Below are positions 6,963-12,090 of a stretch of 12,090 nt of DNA, piece after piece. The stretch's first letter is position 1. Each line of letters starts with the position of its first letter. The notes below the pieces were generated by a model. It saw nothing but the letters and a program-made list of their open reading frames with translations. It searched no databases and was not told the DNA's origin. The DNA comes from DATCJU01 sp036562635 (GTDB lineage Bacteria > Actinomycetota > Actinomycetes > Mycobacteriales > Pseudonocardiaceae): positions 1-12,090 of the forward strand of contig DATCJU010000109.1 in assembly GCA_036562635.1 (NCBI GenBank), read 5' to 3'. Made by a program: the position numbers and the translations under genes.

Positions 6963-7867
6963 CCTGCCAGGATCCGGGTGGACGCACCGCACGGGCCGTC
7001 GCCGGGGCGGCGGCCCACCCCTGGATGCCGGTGTCACCGTGCGACGACGGCTGCCTGCCCGCCCCCGGCACGGCACCGCAGGTCGGCCGGTTACGGACCG
7101 GGGCCCGGCTGTTGGCCGCCGCCGGGATGGCCTGTGTCGGGACGGGACTGGCCCTGACGCTGCCGCTGCTGCGGACGGAGACCCGGGACCGGATCGTGCG
7201 CGCCTGGTTCCGTTGCCTGGTGCGTGCCTTCGGGGCCCGGCTGGTGGTCCGGGGGGAGGACCGCCTCGGCCAGGAGGGCCGGGGCGTGCTCGTCGTGGCC
7301 AACCACGTGTCCTGGTTGGACATCGTCGCCCTGGCCGCGGTGCAGCCGCTGTGCATGCTGGCCAAGAAGGAGGTCCGTCGGTGGCCGGTGGTGGGCCGGC
7401 TGGCCGCCGCGGTCGGCACGCTCTTCGTGGACCGGGAGCGGTTGCGGAGACTGCCGGAGACGGTGGCACTCGTGGCCGAGACACTGCGCACGGGCGCCAC
7501 GATCGGGGTGTTCCCCGAGGGCACCACCTGGTGCGGGCGGCGGTCCGGCCCCTACCGGTCCGCGGTGTTCCAGGCGGTACTGGACGCCGGGGCACTGGTG
7601 CGGCCGGTGGCCCTGCGTTTCCTGGCCGAGGGGCGGCCGACCACCGCGGTCGCCTTCGTCGGCGAGGACACGCTGTGGGACTCCCTGCTCCGGGTGGCCC
7701 GCCTGCGCGGGCTGGTTGTCGAGGTCGAGGTGCTCCCGGTGATCGAACCGGCTCCGGGCACGACCCGCCGTGACCTGGCCCGACTGGCCGAGCAGGTCGT
7801 GGCGCGGGCCACCCGCCCGGCGGGCGAGGGACCATGGCCTGGGCGCTCCGAACCGGTCGTGGCCTGA
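6959..7867 (+). CDS. PlsC/OlsA-like 1-acyl-glycerol-3-phosphate (lyso-lipid) acyltransferase
   Basis: Encodes 302 aa from a GTG start that overlaps the previous stop (GTGA, 4 bp). GGGGGAG stands 5 nt upstream and supports this start. The N-terminus has a short Cys-containing segment HPWMPVSPCDDGC (20-32). A likely membrane segment spans about 48-70. The PlsC domain has NHVSWLD (115-121; H-x4-D block I, H116/D121), a positively charged block KKEVRRWPVVG (136-146), and FPEGTT (185-190, block III). These residues catalyse acyl transfer to a hydroxyl at the inner membrane face. Beside an OlsB-like gene the likely role is OlsA: O-acylation of lyso-ornithine lipid. A phosphatidic-acid synthesis role cannot be excluded. 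It corresponds to M. tuberculosis Rv3026c. The Ala/Pro/Arg-rich tail after residue 275 is variable. Confidence 0.85.
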   Translation: MTCQDPGGRTARAVAGAAAHPWMPVSPCDDGCLPAPGTAPQVGRLRTGARLLAAAGMACVGTGLALTLPLLRTETRDRIVRAWFRCLVRAFGARLVVRGEDRLGQEGRGVLVVANHVSWLDIVALAAVQPLCMLAKKEVRRWPVVGRLAAAVGTLFVDRERLRRLPETVALVAETLRTGATIGVFPEGTTWCGRRSGPYRSAVFQAVLDAGALVRPVALRFLAEGRPTTAVAFVGEDTLWDSLLRVARLRGLVVEVEVLPVIEPAPGTTRRDLARLAEQVVARATRPAGEGPWPGRSEPVVA

Positions 7868-7886
7868 CCGTCCGGGGCCCGGACGG
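7868..7886 (+). terminator. Hairpin immediately after the lipid acyltransferase stop codon
   Basis: Perfect 8-bp stem CCGTCCGG/CCGGACGG with a GGC loop, beginning at the base after the TGA. There is no T tract, which is common for GC-rich actinobacterial hairpins. It probably ends or attenuates the OlsB-OlsA transcript before the MFS gene. Confidence 0.5.
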
Positions 7887-7932
7887 GGCCGTCCCGCCCT
7901 CCGGGCACCGATCGGCGGCTGGACCTGCAGCG

Positions 7933-7951
7933 CACTGGAGATTGCACAGTG
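7933..7951. promoter_or_regulatory. Inverted repeat CACTG-N9-CAGTG before the MFS gene
   Basis: A 5-bp inverted repeat centred about 20 bp before the MFS start codon, just upstream of its ribosome binding site (GGAGG, 7953-7957). The position suits an operator for a repressor of efflux. No regulator gene is adjacent, and short repeats occur by chance, so confidence is low. Confidence 0.2.
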
Positions 7952-7962
7952 TGGAGGTGACC

Positions 7963-9360
7963 ATGACGACCTCCCGCTCCAGTGCGTTGTGGGCGCCCGA
8001 ACGACGGGCCGTGACCACCGCGATCCTGTTGCTCATCACCCTTGCCGCCTTCGAGGCCCTCGCCGTGAGCACCGCGTTGCCCACCCTGGTGGCCGACCTG
8101 CGGGGCGAGTCGCTCTACTCCTGGCCGTTCACCTCCTACCTGGCGGCCAGCGTGGTGGCCACGGTGCTCTCCGGCCGGGCCTGTGACCGGTGGGGTCCGG
8201 CGCCGGCGCTGCTCGCCGCACCCCTGGTGTTCCTGGTCGGGCTGGTGGTGGCCGGTGTCGCGGTGAACATGCCGATGCTGCTGGTCGGCCGCGTGCTCCA
8301 GGGGTTCGGTGGCGGAGTCGAGATCGTCGCGGTCTACGTGCTGATCGCCGCGGTGTACCCGGAGGAGGACCGGGCGGCCGCGTTCGGGGCGATGTCCGCG
8401 GCCTGGGTGGTGCCGTCCCTGGTGGGGCCGACGGTGGCGGGCCTGGTCACCGAGCACCTGACCTGGCGGCTGATCTTCCTCGGCCTGGTGCCGCTGACGC
8501 TGGTCGCCTGGCTGCTGTTGCTGTCGGTGCTCCGCCGGATGCTCCGGGAGAGCGCGGCCTCGTCCGACACCCAGGAGGACCCGGTGCCCCGCCCTCGACT
8601 GCCGCTGGCCGCGTTGGCCGCCGCGATCGGGCTCACCGCCGTCACCTGGGCCGCCCAGCACCCCTCCGGTCGCTCCCTGCTGCTGGGTGTCGTCGGTCTC
8701 GTGGTGCTGCTGCCCGCACTGCGCCACCTGCTCCCCGCCGGCACCCTCACCGCCCGGCCCGGCCTGCCCACGTTCATCCTGTCCCGTGGCCTGCTCGCCG
8801 GCGCGTTCTTCTCCGTCGAGGCCTACCTGCCACTCACCCTGACCGCGGTGCACGACTACTCGCCGGCCGAGGCGGGGCTGCCGCTCACCGTGGGCGCCAT
8901 CGGCTGGTCCCTGGGGTCCGCCTGGCAGAGCCGGCGCAGCACGGTTCCCCGGGAGACCTTCCTGCGCATCGGATTCGGGATGCTCGCCGTGGCCCTGGCC
9001 GCGATCGCCCTGGTCGCCCCCGAGTGGGGGCCGGCCTGGCTGGCTGCGCCGATCTGGGCGGTCAGTGGGGCGGCGATGGGCCTGGCCATGCCCTGCATCG
9101 GCGTGAAGGTGCTGGAGCTGTCGGAGCCGAAGGAACGCGGGTTCAACTCCTCGGCGCTGCAGGTGTGCGACATGCTCACGTCGGCCCTGCTCACCGGCCT
9201 GGGCGGGGTGGCGCTGAACACCCTGGCCTCCGCGGCGGAGCCCACTGCCGCCGTGGTGCCGCTCGACCTGGCCATGGCCCTGGTCGCCGCCACCGGGGTG
9301 CTGCTGGTGCGGCCGCGGCGGACCCGGAACGTGTCGGGGGCGGCCGTGCGGCACGGGTAA
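7963..9360 (+). CDS. MFS efflux transporter, drug:H+ antiporter type
   Basis: Encodes 465 aa of hydrophobic protein with about 12-14 membrane helices, the first near residues 15-38. Features of drug:proton antiporters are an acidic residue in helix 1 (FEALAVSTALP, E31), motif A-like GRACDRWGP (71-79), motif B LLVGRVLQGFGGG (106-118) with its buried Arg, and motif C-like PSLVGPTVAG (141-150). A charged loop (about 181-203) separates the first six helices from the rest. The substrate is unknown. The start ATG has GGAGG 5 nt upstream; an extension to 7834 would run back through the preceding gene's stop and hairpin. It is preceded by a hairpin and 95 bp of spacer, so it is probably its own unit. 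I do not recall it in the M. tuberculosis version of this block, suggesting an insertion here or a loss there. Confidence 0.85.
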   Translation: MTTSRSSALWAPERRAVTTAILLLITLAAFEALAVSTALPTLVADLRGESLYSWPFTSYLAASVVATVLSGRACDRWGPAPALLAAPLVFLVGLVVAGVAVNMPMLLVGRVLQGFGGGVEIVAVYVLIAAVYPEEDRAAAFGAMSAAWVVPSLVGPTVAGLVTEHLTWRLIFLGLVPLTLVAWLLLLSVLRRMLRESAASSDTQEDPVPRPRLPLAALAAAIGLTAVTWAAQHPSGRSLLLGVVGLVVLLPALRHLLPAGTLTARPGLPTFILSRGLLAGAFFSVEAYLPLTLTAVHDYSPAEAGLPLTVGAIGWSLGSAWQSRRSTVPRETFLRIGFGMLAVALAAIALVAPEWGPAWLAAPIWAVSGAAMGLAMPCIGVKVLELSEPKERGFNSSALQVCDMLTSALLTGLGGVALNTLASAAEPTAAVVPLDLAMALVAATGVLLVRPRRTRNVSGAAVRHG

Positions 9361-9410
9361 CGCCGGACACGGTGTTCCATACAGTCGCGCCGACGAAGAC
9401 CCGCCCGGTC

Positions 9411-9416
9411 TACCCT
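9411..9416 (+). promoter_or_regulatory. Candidate -10 box for iscS-mnmA
   Basis: TACCCT fits TAnnnT and ends 10 nt before the iscS ATG. No Shine-Dalgarno lies between them, so the transcript would have an almost absent leader. A second TAnnnT (TACAGT, 9380-9385) lies further upstream. Neither has an obvious -35. Confidence 0.25.
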
Positions 9417-9426
9417 GGTCACCGAG

Positions 9427-10707
9427 ATGACTTACCTCGACCACGCGGCCACGACGCCGATGCTGCCGGAGGCGGTCGCGGCGATGACCGAGGCGTTGAC
9501 CGGTGTCGGTAACGCCTCCTCGCTGCACACCTCGGGACGGCAGGCCCGACGCGTCGTGGAGGAGGCCCGCGAGGACATCGCGCTGGCCCTGGGGGCACGG
9601 CCGTCGGAGGTGTTGTTCACCGCCGGGGGCACCGAGAGCGACAACCTGGCGGTCAAGGGCATCTTCTGGGCCCGCCGGGACGCCGATCCGCGCCGTCGCC
9701 GACTCTTGGTCTCGGCGGTGGAACACCACGCGGTGCTGGACGCGGCGCAGTGGCTGGCCGACCGGGAGGGTGCCGAGATCACCTGGCTGGAGGTGGACCG
9801 GTACGGCCGGGTGCACCCCGAGGTGTTGCGCGCCGCGATCGAGCAGGACCCGGACAGCGTGGCCCTGGTCACGGTGATGTGGGCCAACAACGAGGTCGGC
9901 ACGGTCAACCCGATCCGCAGCCTGGCCGAGGTGGCCCGTGAGTACGGCATCCCGCTGCACACCGACGCGGTGCAGGCGGTGGGCGCGTTGCCGGTGGACT
10001 TCGCCGCCTCCGGGGCCAACGCCCTCACCCTGACCGGGCACAAGCTGGGCGGACCCTACGGGGCCGGGGTGCTGCTGCTGGACCGGGAGACCGCCTGCGT
10101 GCCGTTGCTGCACGGCGGCGGGCAGGAGCGCGAGGTGCGGTCCGGCACCCTGGACGTCCCGGCGATCACCGGCCTGGCCACCGCGGTGCGGCACGTCGTG
10201 GCGGACCGGGAGGCGGAGGCCGCGCGGCTGGCCGCGCTGCGGGACCGGCTGGTGGCCGCGGTGCAGGAGGCCGTGCCGGACGCGGTGTGCAACGGTGACC
10301 CGGGGGAGGAGGAGATCGACGGCGGCCCGGGCCGGCTGCCGGGGATCGCCCACTTCACCTTCCCCGGCTGCGAGGGGGACAGCCTGCTGATGCTGCTGGA
10401 CGCCCGCGGTATCGAGTGCTCCACCGGGTCGGCGTGCACCGCCGGGGTGGCCGAGCCCAGCCACGTGCTGGTGGCCATGGGGGTGGACCCGGTCCTGGCC
10501 CGCGGCTCGTTGCGTTTCTCCCTGGGGCACACCTCGACCGAGGAGGACGTGGCGGTACTGGCCGAGGCGATCGGACCGGTGGTGGAGCGGGCCCGTAACG
10601 CCGGGCTGGCCGGGTTGCGCCGCTCGGCGCGTCCCGCCGCGGCGGCGGGCACGGCCACCGTCGCGGCCGGACGAGCCACCGGGAGTCCGGTGGGGACGGA
10701 GGGGTAG
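9427..10707 (+). CDS. iscS: Cysteine desulfurase (IscS/NifS class V aminotransferase)
   Basis: Encodes 426 aa. This PLP enzyme converts cysteine to alanine and a protein-bound persulfide. It starts MTYLDHAATTP, the standard opening of the family. Seen are TAGGTESDN (65-73), the PLP-stacking His in VEHHAVL (H100), D180 in LHTDAVQAVG, the PLP lysine K206 in TGHKLGGPYGAG, and the catalytic Cys C347 in CSTGSACTAG, the group I (IscS/NifS) loop. No IscU, IscA or Suf genes are adjacent. The next gene, 4 nt on, is mnmA, so the main job here is probably sulfur delivery to tRNA thiolation. It corresponds to M. tuberculosis Rv3025c. The last 30 or so residues are Ala/Gly/Thr-rich low complexity and extend beyond the usual end of the fold. 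Confidence 0.95.
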   Translation: MTYLDHAATTPMLPEAVAAMTEALTGVGNASSLHTSGRQARRVVEEAREDIALALGARPSEVLFTAGGTESDNLAVKGIFWARRDADPRRRRLLVSAVEHHAVLDAAQWLADREGAEITWLEVDRYGRVHPEVLRAAIEQDPDSVALVTVMWANNEVGTVNPIRSLAEVAREYGIPLHTDAVQAVGALPVDFAASGANALTLTGHKLGGPYGAGVLLLDRETACVPLLHGGGQEREVRSGTLDVPAITGLATAVRHVVADREAEAARLAALRDRLVAAVQEAVPDAVCNGDPGEEEIDGGPGRLPGIAHFTFPGCEGDSLLMLLDARGIECSTGSACTAGVAEPSHVLVAMGVDPVLARGSLRFSLGHTSTEEDVAVLAEAIGPVVERARNAGLAGLRRSARPAAAAGTATVAAGRATGSPVGTEG

Positions 10708-10711
10708 AGAC

Positions 10712-11806
10712 GTGCGGGTGCTGGCGGCGATGAGCGGCGGCGTGGACTCCGCGGTGGCGGCGGCCCGTGCGGTGGAGGCCGGGCACGAGGTGGTCGGCGT
10801 GCACCTGGCGCTGTCGGCTCGCCCCGGGACGCTACGCACCGGGGCCCGGGGGTGCTGCACGATCGAGGACGCGCGGGACGCCCGCCGGGCGGCTGACGTG
10901 CTCGGCATCCCGTTCTACGTGTGGGACTTCGCCGAGCGCTTCACCGAGGAGGTGGTGGAGGACTTCGTCGCCGAGTACGCGGCGGGCCGCACCCCCAACC
11001 CGTGCCTGCGCTGCAACGAGCGGATCAAGTTCGCCGCGCTGCTGGACAAGGCGTTGGCCCTGGGTTTCGACGCGGTGTGCACCGGGCACTACGCCCGACT
11101 GTCCGTCGTGGACGGTCGGCCGCGGCTGGCGCGCAGCGCGGACGCCGCCAAGGACCAGTCCTACGTGCTGGCCACGCTGACCGCCGACCAGCTGCGGCAC
11201 GCGATGTTCCCGCTCGGGGACTCCACCAAGCCCGAGGTCCGCGCCGAGGCGGCCCGCCGTGGGCTGGCGGTCGCCGACAAGCCGGACAGCCACGACATCT
11301 GCTTCATCCCCGACGGGGACACCCGCCGGTTCCTGACCCAGCGGCTGGGGGAGCAGCCCGGCAAGCTCGTCGACGACGCCACCGGTGAGGTGCTCGGCGA
11401 GCACAGCGGGGTGCACGGGTTCACCGTGGGGCAGCGCAAGGGCCTGGGCATCGACCGGCCCGCACCGGACGGCCGGCCGCGGTACGTGCTGGCCCTGGAG
11501 CCGGTGACCGGCACCGTCCGGGTCGGCTCGGCCGAGCGGCTCAGGGTCACCGAGATCGTCGCGGAGCGGCCGGTGTGGCCGTCGGGTCTGCCGTTGGACG
11601 GCCCGACCGAGTGTGTGGCACAGGTCCGGGCGCACGGCGGCACCGCGCCCGCGGTGGCCGAGGTGGTGGACGACGGTGCTCGTCTGCTGGTGCGGCTGCG
11701 CGAGCCGCTGCACGGCGTGGCGCCGGGACAGGCCGTCGCCCTGTACCGTCCCGATCCCGCTGGGGACGTCGTCCTGGGCAGCGGCACCATCACCACCACC
11801 CACTGA
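10712..11806 (+). CDS. mnmA: tRNA-specific 2-thiouridylase
   Basis: Encodes 364 aa from a GTG start with GGAGGGG 7 nt upstream, embedded in the end of iscS; the genes are 4 nt apart and surely co-transcribed. The enzyme adenylates U34 of Lys, Glu and Gln tRNAs and replaces O2 with sulfur. The PP-loop ATP site is MSGGVDSAV (7-15). The two catalytic cysteines are expected at C101 (in NPCLRCNERIKF) and C197 (in SHDICFIPDGD). FTVGQRKGLGI (227-237) is the typical central-domain segment, and a C-terminal beta-barrel follows. C98 and C101 form a CxxC, seen in many actinobacterial and some Fe-S-dependent relatives. It corresponds to M. tuberculosis Rv3024c (trmU). It receives sulfur from IscS, either directly or through an unseen carrier. 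Confidence 0.95.
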   Translation: MRVLAAMSGGVDSAVAAARAVEAGHEVVGVHLALSARPGTLRTGARGCCTIEDARDARRAADVLGIPFYVWDFAERFTEEVVEDFVAEYAAGRTPNPCLRCNERIKFAALLDKALALGFDAVCTGHYARLSVVDGRPRLARSADAAKDQSYVLATLTADQLRHAMFPLGDSTKPEVRAEAARRGLAVADKPDSHDICFIPDGDTRRFLTQRLGEQPGKLVDDATGEVLGEHSGVHGFTVGQRKGLGIDRPAPDGRPRYVLALEPVTGTVRVGSAERLRVTEIVAERPVWPSGLPLDGPTECVAQVRAHGGTAPAVAEVVDDGARLLVRLREPLHGVAPGQAVALYRPDPAGDVVLGSGTITTTH

Positions 11807-11824
11807 CCCGGCGCTGGCGCCGGG
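11807..11824 (+). terminator. Hairpin directly after mnmA
   Basis: CCCGGCGC (11807-11814) and GCGCCGGG (11817-11824) pair perfectly around a TG (in practice 7 bp with a 4-nt loop). It starts at the base after the stop. There is no T tract. It would separate iscS-mnmA from the CRISPR leader. Confidence 0.5.
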
Positions 11825-11943
11825 GAGCAGGGTCGGCGTGGTTCCGCCTTGAGCGGACTGTGGCTGGGCGGGGTGGGCAGCTCGGGCGATTCCTGGTGAA
11901 GGAAATCCGGCGGAGAGTCGGATATCCTCGCAGGTCAGCAAGT
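11825..11943 (+). promoter_or_regulatory. CRISPR leader
   Basis: A non-coding stretch between the mnmA hairpin and the first repeat. Its last third is less GC-rich than the surroundings and contains TATCCT (11923-11928), a TAnnnT -10 candidate that would start transcription about 9 nt before repeat 1. GGATATCC (11920-11927) is palindromic, and ATCCG/CGGAT (11905-11909, 11919-11923) form an inverted repeat. It ends CGCAGGTCAGCAAGT against the repeat. That end resembles, from memory, the leader-repeat junction of actinobacterial type I-E arrays. New spacers would be inserted at 11943/11944. Confidence 0.65.
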
Positions 11944-12090
11944 GTCGTCCCCGCACGCGCGGGGGTCTTCCCTGGCCGGCGCCTTCTGGACCCCACGGCA
12001 GAAGGTCGTCCCCGCACGCGCGGGGGTCTTCCGCCGGCCAGCAACAGCTCGATGGAGCTGAAGACGTCGTCCCCGCACGCGCGGGGGTCT
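11944..12090 (+). CRISPR. Type I-E-like CRISPR array, leader end, truncated by window
   Basis: Three direct repeats start at 11944, 12005 and 12066, an exact 61-bp period. Each is 28 bp, beginning GTCGT, then stem CCCCGC, loop ACGC, stem GCGGGG, and ending GTCTTCC; the third is cut after 25 bp by the window edge. All visible bases are identical between copies. Spacers are 33 bp (11972-12004 and 12033-12065) and unrelated apart from a shared GCCGGC-type run. The repeat fits the type I-E family of GTCGTCCCCGC...GCGGGGGT sequences known from streptomycetes and relatives. Orientation follows from the repeat and the leader on its left. No cas genes are in the window, so activity cannot be judged. 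Confidence 0.95.

Noticed and set aside
7834..7962. Upstream ATG start for the MFS protein within the preceding gene
   Set aside because: It would place a hairpin and non-membrane Arg/Pro sequence at the N-terminus; the ATG at 7963 has GGAGG 5 nt upstream and leads straight into helix 1.
7552..10908. A 1118-codon open frame on the minus strand across four plus-strand genes
   Set aside because: It is a shadow of GC-rich codon bias; the product is a run of His/Gly/Arg/Gln without domain motifs, while the plus strand holds clearly recognisable enzymes.
1..12090. tRNA genes, insertion sequences, transposases, prophage or toxin-antitoxin genes
   Set aside because: None seen on either strand; apart from the CRISPR array, all intact coding space is accounted for by chromosomal metabolic or transport genes.

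Overview
The window is high-GC (about 70%) actinobacterial chromosome. Gene content, order and orientation reproduce, in reverse, the Mycobacterium tuberculosis block Rv3034c to Rv3024c as I remember it. The codon use, the extra and missing genes and the CRISPR repeat suggest a non-mycobacterial actinomycete, possibly Pseudonocardiaceae-like. This taxonomic call is an inference. Most of the window is ordinary conserved chromosome; the clearly accessory element is a CRISPR array at the right edge.

Left part (1-3836): the 3' end of a hexapeptide-repeat acyltransferase on the plus strand converges on a three-gene minus-strand operon. In transcription order it encodes a SAM-dependent methyltransferase, a GH57/DUF1957 glucan branching enzyme and a GT4 alpha-glucosyltransferase. 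These match the mycobacterial genes assigned to methylglucose lipopolysaccharide (MGLP) synthesis (Rv3030, Rv3031, Rv3032). They would together build, branch and methylate an alpha-1,4-glucan, with the acyltransferase as a possible decorating enzyme. A 359-bp divergent promoter region (3837-4195) separates this operon from etfB-etfA, which encode the electron transfer flavoprotein. A strong hairpin terminator closes etfBA.

Middle part (6183-9360): an OlsB-like GNAT acyltransferase overlaps a PlsC/OlsA-like acyltransferase by 4 bp. The pair looks like a two-step ornithine-lipid (acyl amino acid lipid) pathway. A hairpin directly follows the stop codon. Next comes a drug-efflux type MFS transporter with its own strong ribosome binding site, which I do not recall in the mycobacterial version of this block.

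Right part (9427-12090): iscS (cysteine desulfurase) and mnmA (tRNA 2-thiouridylase) are separated by 4 nt and would form a sulfur relay to U34 of tRNA. After a hairpin comes a leader and the first three repeats of a type I-E-like CRISPR array, which runs out of the window. No cas gene, tRNA, rRNA, insertion sequence or prophage gene is visible.
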